Source: Rhizophagus clarus (lineage: Eukaryota > Glomeromycota > Glomeromycetes > Glomerales > Glomeraceae). Taken from it: 64,000 nucleotides of DNA. The stretch spans positions 992,001 through 1,056,000 of the forward strand of contig BLAL01000239.1 of NCBI GenBank assembly GCA_015698045.1, in the 5' to 3' direction. Below the pieces are notes generated by a model. The model ran no database searches. It was given only the letters and a program-made list of their open reading frames with translations, and was not told the DNA's origin. Made by a program: the position numbers and the translations under genes. Below, one piece after another: positions 48,800 to 60,740 of this stretch (positions are counted from its first letter, which is position 1; the number at the start of each line of letters is the position of its first letter).

Positions 48800-50122
48800 A
48801 TGGAGTTTCCAAAATATGATGGGAATATTCATCCAGAAGAATGGATAAATGTTATACAAAAATATCTTCTACTTAGGAAAATTGGCGAAGATGAAGGTTT
48901 GAAGATTGCCACATCATTTATAGATTTTACTATCACACTTCCAACTGAGATTGACAGTTTTGAGCAACTTTCTGACTACCTTAAAAAAGATGTTTCCTTC
49001 AAAGTGTTCAGAAACACAAATGAAAGAATGTTACAATCATTAAAATATGTTCCTGAAAGAAGTGGTGGTAATACATCAAAATTTATTTCGAATTTTCGCA
49101 AATTATGTTATAATGCTGAAATAAATGATATAGAAAAACAAAAGGAATATCTTTATAAATCACTTCCGGTAAATTATTTGGATTATGTTTCAAATGAATT
49201 TCATAAGAAAATGAAAAATGTGAATTCGATTAGTGAATTAATTGAAAAATTTGAAGAGATTGCTTTAGAAGAATCGAAAGTAATTATTAATGATTCAATT
49301 GTAGCATTAAAGCATGTTGCTACAGGAAAGTATTTAAGTTCGAGTGTAAATCTGAAATATACGACCGGAAGCAAGTCTCAATTGGTATACTTTATATTAT
49401 ATCATTCATTATAAATATTTACAGAACCAACATACTTATATAATTTTAACAATTAGGTATTTGCGGGGAGTCCATACCCTGATTCCAATTCTCTATGGAG
49501 AGTTAACTTTAAAAATAATGGATTGGCTACTTACACTACTCACACTACTCACACCAATGCACTTTTAACTTTACAACATGTCAATTCCGGCTATAAATTT
49601 CTTGGAATATTCTACGGAATGTATAATAACTATGGTATAAGTACTGAATATTATTATCACAAATCTCCGTCAACTAATCACACAGAAGGTAGTGAATCAA
49701 GCATTTTGTTTGTTTGTATCTTTACTGTAATAATTCTTAATATTTATTATTTTAGTGGGTTGTTGGGATAATAATCCGCATTCCTATTGCCTCACTAATT
49801 GGAAGCTTAACCATGCTAAAAAAGAAGATCAAGGCTTTCTAAAATCAAACGATATTATTAATCTTAGCTTTAAGAGAGAGTATGATGATTATGGTAATTA
49901 TGATCAAAATGGCCAATATGAATTTTTACGTAGCCATGACATTCAATTTACTATTGGGAACGATACTTTTCAAGAAGTTGTTTGCCATAATGAAAGATTA
50001 GGAGGAAATGACGAAGTAAGTGTATTACTATTATTATATTGATTCCAGTGTATAAATCATGTAATATTGACTTTTTTCTTTTTTAGTGGTGTATTGAGTT
50101 ATTCAAACATAACTTGTATTAG
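48800..50122 (+). CDS. Gag-like/MIR-domain protein, family member H
   Basis: Four exons (48800-49384, 49457-49688, 49756-50015, 50087-50122) give 370 aa. Start MEFPKYDGNIHPEEW. The Gag-like core (KFISNFRKLCYNAEINDIEK, YLYKSLPVNYLDY) runs to about residue 165. The MIR trefoil follows with ALKHVATGKYLSS, TLQHVNSGYKFLGI, GFLKSNDIINLSF, FLRSHDIQFTIG and QEVVCHNERLGGNDEW. Exon 2 carries a short Thr/His repeat (THTTHTN). The closest relative is member J, including about 90 bp of near-identical upstream sequence with GGCGTAAATTTT at 48719. No disruption seen. Confidence 0.88.
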
Positions 50123-50213
50123 ATTACGATAATATGCATAAAAAAAATAAATTTCAGATTAACGTTATATTTTATTGTTTAAATAAATAATACAAATTTA
50201 TAAATGGCTTGCG

Positions 50214-50405
50214 GCACGAGATTTTAACAGCACATGTCACCTGATAATTATTGTATTCTCGTATTACGAAATAAAAACCAATAAGGAAAAAGAGTTTGTT
50301 GGCGTAAACTTTGGTGACATCTATGACGAATTATTGTGGATCGTCAATATATTTCGGAAAACATTTAAGCCGAATGACAATTTTTAACAAAATGAAGGAA
50401 AAAAA
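50214..50405 (+). promoter_or_regulatory. Promoter block shared by members I and K
   Basis: GCACGAGATTTTAAC at 50214 and TTGGCGTAAACTTTGGTGAC at 50299 recur nearly unchanged at 57696 and 57783 at the same distance from the ATG (about 190 and 105 bp). The intervening sequence is also nearly the same, so the whole block was duplicated. Confidence 0.6.
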
Positions 50406-51273
50406 ATGGATGTTCCAAAATATGATGGAAATATTCATCCAAATGAATGGATAAATGATATATAAAAATATTTGAAACTTTTTGTTAAAAATTAATGATG
50501 ATGATTGTTTAGAAATTGCCATATCATTCGTAGATCCTATTATTACACTTCCAGTTGAGATTGATAGTCTTGAGAAACTTTGTAGCGCGCTTAAAAAAGA
50601 TTTTTCTTTTACAATATTTAAAAATATTACAAATGAAAGAATGTTGCGATGATTAAAATATGACACTGAGAATAAAGGTGGTAATACATCAAAATTCATT
50701 TCTAAATTTAGGAAACTATGTTATAATTCTGAAATTAACGATATCGAAGAACAAAAGAAATGTCTTTATAATTCACTTTCACTACCAAAAAAACATATTT
50801 ATTCTATATCAATTGAATTTTACAAGAAAATGGAAAATGTTGATTCGATTAAATTAATTAAAGAATTTGAAGATTTTGTTGTATATTTGTCAAAATTGAT
50901 TGCAAACAAATCTATTGTAGCTTTTAAGCATGTTGCTACTGGAAAATATTAAGCTCAAATGAAAATTTATGTTATAAAACTGGAAGTAATTCTCAATTGG
51001 TATACTTTATAATTTGTTTATTAATTCATCTTTTTTTTTATGATAACATAAAATACTAATTTAAAAATAATTTATGTTTTTGTAGGAGAGCTTAATTCAA
51101 ATCCTTTATGGAGAGTTAAATCTGATACTAAGGAATTAGTTAGTTACACCGATACTTTTGTAACTATACAACATGAAACATCCAAAATGTTTCTAGGAGT
51201 ATATCAAGGTTATAAGCATCACGAATCTCCTTCAACTAATCATACAGAAGGTAACAAATTTAAATAATTATGT

Positions 51274-51320
51274 ATTAGTTATTTGATAGGGGGGTTAGAA
51301 TATCACCCCTATCAAATAAC
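51274..51320. repeat. Hairpin at the left edge of the recombinase element
   Basis: AGTTATTTGATAGGGG pairs exactly with CCCCTATCAAATAACT across a loop of about 13 nt (GGTTAGAATATCA). It sits between the MIR intron sequence and the imperfect TIR at 51325. Confidence 0.8.
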
Positions 51321-51369
51321 TGTGTTATCCTGCAGCTGCTGACGATCATGCTATATTAGGTTTAATGAA

Positions 51370-51600
51370 CACATGACACGTCCTTTTAGCCTTTTTTTAA
51401 TTATTTTCTCTTTTTCTGCTTATAAATACGATATTAAACTATTTCCATCTTAATGTGATGCGTCTTTTTAGCCTTTTTTAAACTATTTTCTCTCTTTCTT
51501 TCATTTCTGCTTATAAATACAATATTAAACTTTTTCCAGTTTAACACGACGCGTCCTTTTAACCTTTTTTAAACAATTTCCTCTCTTTTTCTTCATTTAT
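51370..51600 (+). promoter_or_regulatory. Triplicated leader/promoter of the recombinase gene
   Basis: A unit of about 90 bp (CGTCCTTTTAGCC, TTTTCTCTTT, GCTTATAAATAC, ATATTAAACT) is repeated two and a half times before the ATG at 51625. Two copies include the TATA-like TTATAAATAC. Confidence 0.55.
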
Positions 51601-51624
51601 TTCTTTCACTTATATTCAAATAAA

Positions 51625-53258
51625 ATGCCACGATTAGGTTCAAAAAATAAGGTATTATTCATTTATTAATATTATTTATTTTTCTTTCTTTATAATAACA
51701 TTTTGTATTACTTTTTTTTTAGAAAAAACTAGGAGAGACCACTACTCCAGTAAAAGACAAGGTTGACTTTTATCGTGAATTTTCGAAAGTAAAAAATACA
51801 GTTAAGGCGACAGATATTTGGATAGGCTTGCTGGAGAAGTTTCGAGAAGAACAGTTATATATAGGAAAGATTCAGGAAGTGGAATCTGAACAAGATTTAA
51901 TTGAACAATTATGCTCTTTTTTTGCTAATATGAAGAAGAAAGATGGTGCTGATCATTCCGTTAATTCTATTAGAGCCTATCTTGCAGCTATTAACCGTTT
52001 TCTTCAAGAAAAATCAAGAATTAAAAATATTGACATATATAATGATTCTCGTTTTAAAGCTATAAAAGAAGTTTTTGATGGAAAAATTAGATATTTGTCT
52101 AAAAATGGGAAAGGTGAAACTAAAGGAGCAAGATTCACTAGAAGCTAACGAAATTACCCAAATATTAAATCATAGATTATTAGATGGTACCACACCTGAT
52201 AGATTATTGAGAAGAGTGTTCTTTATCAATGCAATATATCTTGGGCTTCGTGGAGGAGAGCATGCATTACTTAATGGAACTGATTTTGTTAAATGTGATG
52301 ATGGTGGATACAAAGTTTTTATTTATTGTTCTAAAAACAACCAATGTGGTCTTACTGAAAATCGAGGAAAGGCAGACAAATTGATTTTAGCAAATCATCC
52401 AGAAGTTACTCCATTTCTTGATAAATATTTATCATTACGGCCCCATGATGCAGATTCTGATTTCTACCTTCAGGAAGTTGAAGAAGAGTTTGGTAATATA
52501 TTTTAATAGTAATATTTATAAATATTTATTAATAAAAAATTAATACACTTTATTATTTTAGCTTTGAGAACAGGAATTTGGTATAAACCAAAACATATAG
52601 GATTCAGAAGATTAAATTCATTTTTAAATGAAATTTGCAAATTATTGGCATTAACTTTAATGGAAGGAAAATCACTAACCATTCTGGGCGACATGCACTT
52701 ATTCAAAATTGTGAAAAAATGGGCCTTCTTAAAGAAGAAATAAAATTACTTTTGCGTCACTGCTCTGATGCTGGATTATTATCATATACCTTACTTCCTG
52801 ATGATAAAAAAGATGAGATTATTGGAAGATTTATGGACAAAATTCATGGAAAATCAACTTTAGGTATATAGGATTTATTTGATTATCATAATTACTTATT
52901 GTTTTAACTAAATATAATAAATATCTGATTTTATTTATTAGATAATATGAAAGTACTAGAAATATTAAATGGTCAAGATTCATATAATGAAAAAGTAATG
53001 GGAAACGAAAATAATAATTTTAAAACTACAGAAGAAGGTAATATTTTATTTATTAATGTGTTTTATTTTGTAACTTATTAATTTGTCTAATTTATTTTTT
53101 TAGTATTTTACGAAAATCAACAAAATTCTCTAAAAAAGCCATTACAATTAACTGACATAAATCAACAATTAGAAATTTCAATGAATATTGATCAATTTAA
53201 AGGGTTATTTAATTGTGGTTTAATTTCCAAGCTTAAAGGAAAGGTTAATTTATCATAG
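51625..53258 (+). pseudogene. Tyrosine recombinase (Crypton/DUF3504-like), two frameshifts
   Basis: Exons run from MPRLGSKNK (51625) through KKLGETTTPVKDKVDFYREF and the core-binding SVNSIRAYLAAINRFLQ to the catalytic half. Visible catalytic residues: Arg in YLGLRGGEHALL, His-x-x-Arg in ITNHSGRHALI, and likely Tyr in LRHCSDAGLLSYTLL. This is the R-H-R-Y set of tyrosine recombinases, and LGLRGGEH suits eukaryotic Crypton-derived proteins. The frame shifts near 52130 (ARFTRS versus SLEANEIT) and near 52640 (before INFNGRKI). The C-terminal exons (NMKVLEILNGQDS, then QLEISMNIDQFKGLF) end at TAG 53258. It would act on the element's own ends in the nucleus. Probably inactive here unless the shifts are sequence errors. 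Confidence 0.7.
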
Positions 53259-53297
53259 CAAATTTATTATAAAACAAAAATAGTATCTATATCTGTG

Positions 53298-53395
53298 GTA
53301 TAATATTTAGTACATGATATTTAGCACATGATATTTAGTACATGATATTTATGATATTTAGTATGACATTTAGTACATGGTATTTAGTATTTGAA
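53298..53395. repeat. Tandem repeat of TTTAGTACATGATA
   Basis: Six or so loose copies of a 14-17 bp unit just downstream of the recombinase stop codon. Confidence 0.75.
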
Positions 53396-54139
53396 AAAAA
53401 TATCAATAATAATTATGCTATCGTAGTTTATTTATAGCTTAATAAAAAAATATCTGCACGATGAAAAAAGCATGATCCTATTTGGCTGTAGGATAATTAG
53501 GTTTATTTATTATAACAATTAACTAATATTTGTTATTTTAGTAAGCTGTACCAAGTTAGCCGATGCTTATTGGGCTAGGGCTTTCTAAAATCGAATGACA
53601 TTACTAATCTTAGTATTAAGGAAATCTATGATAATAACGGTAATTTTGTTCAAAATGGCCAATATGAATTTTTACGTAGTCATGATATCCAATTTACTAT
53701 TGGAAACGATACTTTTCAAGAAGTTGTTTGCCATAATGAAAGATTAGGAGGAAATGATGAAGTAAGTAAATTCTGTTAGAAAATCAATTTTATTATTTAC
53801 TGTATTAATATATATTTATTCCTTTTTAGTGGTGTATTGAGCTTATTAAACAAAATACTTGGGCCTTTAGTAGTTAGTATATGTTAAAATGCATTAATTG
53901 GTTTTTTAATTTATCAGTTGTAAAAAATTGATCTGAAATCTGCTTATTAATTGTGAATATTTGTCTCGTGCTACAAAAAAGGTTTGATCTTTGAAATCGA
54001 AAGAATTAATCATTTAAAATTTATCTCAATTGTTTTACGCATTTTAAATTCGATTATTAAAAGATTTAAAGTTCAATTTTATTCATTAAAATAAAAGCTT
54101 GATTTACAAATAAATAGTTATTGGTTTATAGTACGAGAT

Positions 54140-54328
54140 ATACATGTGGCCGAAATTCGCCGAAATTATTGACGAAATTGAAATTCCAAGATCGAAAATG
54201 GCTGAAAATATTTTGTAATCCTGACCAAATTTGTAATGCCTGCCAGGATTACAAAAATATTTTCGGTCATTTTCGATCTCGGAATTTCAATTTCGGCAAT
54301 AATTTCGGCAAATTTCGGCCACATGTAT
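54140..54328. mobile_element. 189-bp palindromic MITE with 10-bp TSD
   Basis: Nearly the whole element is one inverted repeat: ATACATGTGGCCGAAATT at the left end is exactly inverted at the right end, and similarity continues to the centre (about 54225-54245). Flanks AGTACGAGAT and AGCACGAGAT are a 10-bp duplication with one change. The paralogous site at 47606 has a single AGCACGAGAT and no insert. Long TIRs and a 9-10 bp TSD suggest a Mutator-type MITE. Confidence 0.85.
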
Positions 54329-54562
54329 AGCACGAGATTTTAGTCGTCGTCTTTTCGCACCTGCATTTCTAACTAAAAAAACCATAGAAAAAAAATGACG
54401 ATATTAAAATAAGAAAAGTAAGTTCATGGTGTAAATTTTAACATAATAATGTATTATACATCAAGTGTAAAACTGGTATTTTCATTATCATCACATGACA
54501 AATTTCTTATGAAGTTTAACCAAAGTGCAATTAATATTTCATTTCAAGATTTTATCAATAAA

Positions 54563-54870
54563 AATGGAAAATATTTATTTGGGTGTATAAATAAATGACA
54601 TCCTAAAGTATTTTCAATCTAGGTAAAAAGTTGATATTAGCGATTATTATTATTCGAAAATTACTATATCATTAGTTGATCCTACTTTCTCATTTCCAAC
54701 CGGTTTTGAGAAATTCCGTGATATGCTTAAAAATGATGTTTCCTTTACAGTATTTAAAAATATTAATAATAAATGATTGCAATAATATAAATATATTAAC
54801 TGTTAAGATAGAAAGGCGGAAATGCATCAAAAATTTGTTTCAACTTTTCGAACAAATAACATAAGACGAA
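54563..54870 (+). pseudogene. Degenerate Gag-like relic, second copy
   Basis: Copy of the relic at 47826 with matching deletions (AATATTTATTTGGGTGTATA, CATTAGTTGATCCTACTTTC, GTTTCAACTTTTCG). It supports a segmental duplication of the block. Confidence 0.7.
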
Positions 54871-55312
54871 AAATATATCTTTTTAAATCAGGAAATGACC
54901 CGATTATTTGATTTGTCTAATATCATAAATCATCGGCATATCATTTGCCCTATAAAAAAGGTTTGTGCTAAATTTGTGCAAAATTATTCCGGAATAGTGG
55001 AATTCTCAACCACGTCACGAAAGATTCCATACATAGGCATACCCGGAAATTTGTAGTTTTGTACTATACTAAATATAAAATTCAAACGAATTCTAAACAA
55101 ATATCGTATGATTAGCCCATTTGGCACGAATTTAACTCGAACTTTTTTTTATAGGATTGAAAAATGACAAACGCCGATTAAGATTTAATACAGTAAAGCA
55201 AATTATTATTAGTAAAATGATATGATAATGTTATTTTTCTTCTTAATAGAGTATTGTACTTCTTGTCTCATTAATTATGAGTTTAAGTAATAAATTTATA
55301 TTGACTAACAAT

Positions 55313-55980
55313 TAGTGCTTCGATCCGGATGAAATCCGTCATCCGGATTACACAAAAAAAAAAATCCGGATTTCATCCGGATCAATCCAGATCAAATCAC
55401 ATAAATTTTTATTAAATGATGTTATTTTCGTTATTTTACATATTGCTAGGTGTATCAAACCTCTAGCACTTCAACTTTGACCAAAAATTCGTAATTCCGG
55501 CCAATTTTTATGATTTTCTTAACTCGTCCCGTTTTGGCCAGCATTATGCATTTTTGGCCGGAATTATGAATTTAACTATGTGAAGGTGTTAAATATGCGG
55601 AAATAACGTCATTGACGTTAAAGTTTTATAATTTTAACGTTCAGGAAACATTTATTTCTGTGGATTTAACGTCTCTGACATTAAATTTCATTCATTTTAG
55701 TGTCAGAGATATTATTTCGCGGATTTAACGTTTCTAACGTTAAAATTTGATTCCGAAGACCTTTTTACCGCAGATTTAACGTCTTCGATGTTTACACTAT
55801 TAGTGTTTAATACACTTTAATATAAGAATTTTGCTTAAATTATTTTTTTTATATTTATTTCCATCCGGATCCCGGTTCAAACCGGATATTTGTCATCCGG
55901 ATTATAAACCGGATGAAAACCGCGGATTTCGGATATCCGAAAAAAAAACAAAATCCGGATTGATACGGATCGAAGCACTA
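55313..55980. mobile_element. 668-bp hAT-like MITE, 15-bp TIRs, 8-bp TSD
   Basis: TAGTGCTTCGATCCG at 55313 is exactly inverted at 55966-55980. CTAACAAT flanks both sides (55305-55312, 55981-55988). The paralogous block at about 48525 has one CTAACAAT and no insert. The interior ends are packed with ATCCGGAT. Its middle has GGCCGGAATTA inverted pieces and AACGT/ACGTT repeats. No coding frame. The 8-bp TSD and TAGTG end fit hAT. Confidence 0.88.
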
Positions 55981-56271
55981 CTAACAATACAAACTGCCTA
56001 AATTACCTAAATTACCTAAATTAAATTTGTTGATCGAGTTTAGACGATAACCGGTTTAAAACCGGTAATTGCAACCGGTTCTAACCTCGTATTGTGATAC
56101 ATATTTTTGCCATTGATTATTAACCAGAAAAAGCTTATCTTAATTATAGTTCAAGATCAATGTAAAAAAGGAAAAACGGGATTTATGGGCGTAAATTTTT
56201 AATATAAATTTGGATTTGGGAAATGTTTAAACTGAAACGAAATATTTCTTTCTAAAAACTACCAAAAAATC

Positions 56272-57609
56272 ATGGAGTTTCCGAAATATGATGGGATTAT
56301 TCATCCAAATGAATGGATAAATGATATACAAAAATATTTTGTACTTAGGAAAATTGACAAAGGTGAAGGTTTGAGGATTGCCATATTATCTGTAGATTCT
56401 ATTATCACACTTCCATCTGAGATTGACAGTTTTGAGCAACTTCTTGACTATCTTAAAAAAGATGTTTCCTTCAAAGTGTTCAAAAGCAAAAATGAAAGAA
56501 TATTACAATCATTAAAATATGTTCCTGAAAGAAAAGGTGGTAATATAATGAAATTTATTTCAAATTTTCGCAAATTATGTTATAATGCTGAAATAAATGA
56601 TGTAGAAAAACAAAAGGAATATCTTTATAAATCACTTCCAGTGGATTATTTGGATTATGCTTTAAATGAATTTCATAAAAAAATGAAAAATGTGAATTCA
56701 ATTAGTGAATTAATTGAGAAATTTGATGAGATTGCTTTAGAAGAATCGAAAATAATTATGAATAATTCAATTGTAACATTAAAGCATATTGCCACAGGAA
56801 AGTATTTAAGTTCGGGTGTAAACCTAAAATATACGACCGGAAGCAAGTCTCAATTGGTATATTCTATGCTGTACCTTTCATTATAATTATTTACAGAACC
56901 AACATACTTATATAATTTTAACAATTAGGTATTTGCGGGGAGTCCATACCCTGATCCCAATTCTCTATGGAGAGTTAACTTTAATAATGGATTGGCTACT
57001 CACATCAATGCACTTTTAACTTTGCAACATGTCAATTCCGGCGGTAAATTTCTTGGAATATATTACGGAATGTATAACAATGGTACTGGTACCGATGAGT
57101 ATTGTTATCACAAATCTCCGTCAACTAATCACACAGAAGGTAGTGAATTAAGCGTTTTGTTTATTTTGTATCTTTACTGTGATAATTCTTAATATTTATT
57201 ATTTTAGTGGGTTGTCGGGATAATGATTTGTATTATTATTGGCACACTAATTGGAAGTTTAACCATGCTAAAAAAGAAGATCATCATTACTTTCTAAAAT
57301 CAAATGATATTATTAACCTTAGCTTTAAGAGAGAGTTTGATGATAATGGTAATTATGATCAAAATGGTCAGTATGAATTTTTACGTAGCCATGACATTCA
57401 ATTTACTATTGAGCGCGATACTTTTCAAGAAGTTGTTTGTCATAATGAAAGATTAGGAGGAAATGACGAAGTAAGTATAAATTAGTGTATTACTATTATT
57501 ATATTGACTCCAGTGTATAAATCATGTAATATTGACCTTTTTTCTTTTTTAGTGGTGTATTGAGTTATTTAAGCAAGATTACGATACTAATACGTATAAC
57601 AAGAAATAA
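56272..57609 (+). CDS. Gag-like/MIR-domain protein, family member J
   Basis: Four exons (56272-56856, 56929-57139, 57208-57470, 57553-57609) give 371 aa. It begins MEFPKYDGIIHPNEW; the Gag-like core has KFISNFRKLCYNAEINDVEK and YLYKSLPVDYLDY. MIR strands: TLKHIATGKYLSS, TLQHVNSGGKFLGI, YFLKSNDIINLSF, FLRSHDIQFTIERD and QEVVCHNERLGGNDEW. The tail is longer than in H (QDYDTNTYNKK). It is the paralogue of H within the segmental duplication, with GGCGTAAATTTT at 56188. No defect seen. Confidence 0.88.
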
Positions 57610-57885
57610 ATTTCAGATTAAATTTCATTGTTACATAATTCAAAAATAAATAATAACGGATAATACGGATAATACAAATTTATAAATGGCCTGCGGCACG
57701 AGATTTTAACCATTGTTTTTAGCACATGTCACCTGATAATCTCGTATTTACGAAATAAAAACCAATAAGGAAAAAGAGTTTGTTGGCGTAAACTTTGGTG
57801 ACATCTATGACGAATTATTGTGGATCGTCAATATATTTCGGAAAATATTTAAGCCGAAATGACAATTTTTAACAAAGTAATGAAA

Positions 57886-59218
57886 ATGGATGTTCCAAAA
57901 TATGATGGAAATATTCATCCAAATGAATGGATAAATGATATACAAAAATATTTGAAACTTAAAAAAATTAATGATGATGATTGTTTAGAAATTGCTATAT
58001 CATTCGTAGATCCTACTATCACACTTTCAACTGAGATTGATAGTTTTGAGAAACTTTGTAATGCACTTAAAGAAGATATTTCTTTTACAGTATTTAAAAA
58101 TACGAATGAGAAAATGTTACAATCATTAAAATACATTCCTGAGAATAGAGGTGGTAATACTTCAAAATTTATTTCAAAATTTAGGAAACTATGTTATAAT
58201 GCAGAAATTAACGATATAGAAGAACAAAAAAAATATCTTTATAAATCACTTCCAATAAATCATTTTGATTCTCTATTAGTTGAATTTTACAAGAAAATGG
58301 AAAATGTTGATTCAATCAATAAATTAATTAAAGAATTTGAAGATTTTGTTGCCTATGAATCAAAATTAATTATAAGCGAGTCAATTGTAGCATTAAAACA
58401 TGTTGCTACAGGGAATTATTTAAGTTCAATGGAAAATTTACGTTATGAAACCGGTATTAAGTCTCAATTAGTATGTATGTTTTTATATTATTATATTTTG
58501 TTTTAACTGACATAAATAATTTAATTATATTTTAAACAATTTAGGTTTTTGCACTAGGGAGCCCCGAACCTGGGCCAAATTCTTTATGGAAAATTAAATT
58601 TAATAACAAAGAATTGGCTACTTATGGAAATACCCATATAACTTTACAACATGTTAAATCTAATATGTTTCTTGGATTAAATTATGGAAAACATTATTAT
58701 AATACTTTTGGTGATTATGTTTATAATCATTATGAATATTTTTATCACAAATCTCCAACAACTAATTATACAGAAGGTAATAAATTACATTATTTTGTTT
58801 TATTTATTTATTTTAATAATTAATATAATTTGATATTTTTAGTGAGTTGTAATAATATTACAAATAGTGATTATTGGGTTAAGGATTGGGAATTTAATTA
58901 TGCTAAAGAAGGAAATCATCAAGATTTTTTAAAATCAAATGATATTGTTAACTTTAGCATTAAGAAAATGCATGACAATAATGGTAAATATATTTCTACT
59001 GGACAATATGAATTTTTACGTAGTCATGATGTTCAATTTACTATTGGAAAAAATGCTTTTCAAGAAGTTGTTTGTCATAATGAAAAATTAGGAGAAAATG
59101 ACAAAGTAAGTAAATTCAATCAATAAATCGATTTTATTATTGTATTAATATTAAATATTATTTTCATTTTTAGTGGTGTGTTGAACTTATCAAACAATAT
59201 ATTTGGACCTTGGATTGA
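57886..59218 (+). CDS. Gag-like/MIR-domain protein, family member K
   Basis: Four exons (57886-58470, 58545-58776, 58843-59105, 59174-59218) give 374 aa. The frame is open from 57859 and two earlier ATGs exist (57859, 57880). 57886 is chosen because relatives begin MDVPKYDG. The Gag-like core has NTSKFISKFRKLCYNAEI and YLYKSLPINHFDS. The MIR part has ALKHVATGNYLSS, TLQHVKSNMFLGL, FLRSHDVQFTIGK and QEVVCHNEKLGENDKW. Exon 2 has a Tyr/His-rich loop. The promoter boxes at 57696 and 57785 copy those of member I. Exon 4 ends IWTLD. Confidence 0.87.
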
Positions 59219-59527
59219 ATATTGAATTTTATTAGCTAATTTTATATCTATCAGCGTTTAAAGAAATTAATTCTAATGAATTTATCTTTCGTAATTTTCA
59301 GTATTCAAAATTCAATTGTAAATTTGAAATTAGTAATAAAAAAAAAGCAGGGTCATTGAACAAATTAGCAGAGAATGTTGAATACTTAAATCATTTGATT
59401 GAATGAGCGTAAACTTTCCCATAATAATGTATATATTTGTAGTTGCAGATTCATTAATATAAATTTGGAATCTTAACTCCAAGGTGTAAGCTATATTCTT
59501 TCACTCCTTTTTATTAAAAATCATAAT

Positions 59528-60740
59528 TGATGTTCCAAAATATGATATTCATCCAGATGAATGGATAAAAATATTCAAAAAATGATTATTTTTGGCGTGT
59601 AAGATACAATTTATCAAATTTTAAAAATGGTTATATCATTAGTAGATTCACTGTTAAACTTCAAACTAATATTAAAAATATTGAAAAACTTCACAGCATA
59701 CTTGAAGGTATTTCCTTCACGGTATTTAAAAATACAAATAAAAGAATTTTATGATCATTAAATTATACCCTCAAAAGAAAAGGTGATAAATTATCAAAAT
59801 TTTTGCAAGTTGTGTTATAATGATGAAATAGATGACATAGAAGAACAAAAGGAGTATCTTTATAAATCACTTCCGATAAATTATCTGTGTTATATTTCAA
59901 AGAGAATTTCATAAAATGAAAAATGCGAATTCAATCGATGAATTATGGAAAAATTCGAAAATATTATTGCTAAAGAAACAAAATTAATTATAAATGGATT
60001 TGTAAACATGTTACTATAGGAAAATATTTAAGCTCTATTAAAAAATTATGCTATGAAACTGAGAGAAATAGTCAATTGGCATGTTTTTATTTCTTTTATG
60101 ATTATACCAATATTTAATTATTTAATTAAATTAATAATATATTTAAAGTTTTCGCAGGAAGCTCAGAACTTGATCTAAATTTTTTATGGAAAACTCTATT
60201 TGACGAAGAATTGGCTACTCATAATAAGACTCCTATAATTTACATCACGTCAAATCAAATATACACTGACCTTGGAAGAAATAATCATCACATTTTAAAT
60301 TCTAATCGTTATGATTATTTCAAATCTCCATTAACAAACCGTACAGAAGGTAATATTAATACACATTTAAAGAAACAGAAATATTAATATTTATATTTAT
60401 ATATATCAGACATCATCATCATTATTATTAATTAGTAAGCTGCTGCTGAAAAGAAAATGAATGCAAATTTAAACACAATAAATCGTAAAATCATCAAGAA
60501 TAATTAATTTTAACATCAAGAAAGAATGTGATGATTGCGGTAATTCTATCCGGTTGAATTTTTGCGTAGTCATTCATGATATTTAATTTGCTGTTGGAGA
60601 AGATACTTTTCAAGAAGTTATTTGTCATAATGACAAATTAGGAAGGGATAATGAAGTAAGTTATTTATTATATTTATTTTAATTTATATTAATATTTCCT
60701 TTCTTTTTTGTGGTGCATTGAGCTTTAAATTTTAATATTT
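59528..60740 (+). pseudogene. Gag-like/MIR member L, heavily decayed
   Basis: The start codon is ATT (ATTGATGTTCCAAAATATG). Exon 1 has several deletions and stops. Exon 2 (SSELDLNFLWKTLFDEELAT) and the GTACAGAAGGTAATA donor are recognisable. Exon 3 keeps TTTTCAAGAAGTTATTTGTC. The exon 4 acceptor reads TTTTTTG where AG is needed. AGCGTAAACTTT at 59406 is the family promoter box. Confidence 0.85.

Larger units (their letters stand above)
51325..53495 (+). mobile_element. Crypton-like tyrosine-recombinase element, about 2.2 kb
   Basis: Sits inside intron 2 of MIR member I; member G shows the same intron without it. Left end TTATCCTGCAGC with GATCATGC and right end GCATGATC with GGCTGTAGGATAA are imperfect inverted repeats of 27 bp. 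Internal cargo is one tyrosine-recombinase gene and no DDE transposase or reverse transcriptase. Cryptons usually lack TIRs, so the class is inferred from the gene only; exact ends could include the hairpin at 51274. Confidence 0.6.
50406..53877 (+). pseudogene. Gag-like/MIR member I, disrupted and split by a recombinase element
   Basis: Codon 20 is TAA (50463-50465) where relatives have CAA. Further shifts occur near 50480 and 50650, and the TATTAAG stop is shared with member G. Exon 2 (about 51088-51250) is followed by intron 2, into which about 2.2 kb with a recombinase gene has been inserted. Exon 3 resumes at about 53543 with an internal deletion, and exon 4 ends at TAG 53877. The first 110 bp match member K and the rest matches member G, so it is also a recombinant. 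Confidence 0.85.

Noticed and set aside
46129..58136. Minus-strand frames opposite MIR exons (46129, 50331, 57915)
   Set aside because: They arise at the same position in several family members because the sense strand is conserved; none has its own start region or motif.
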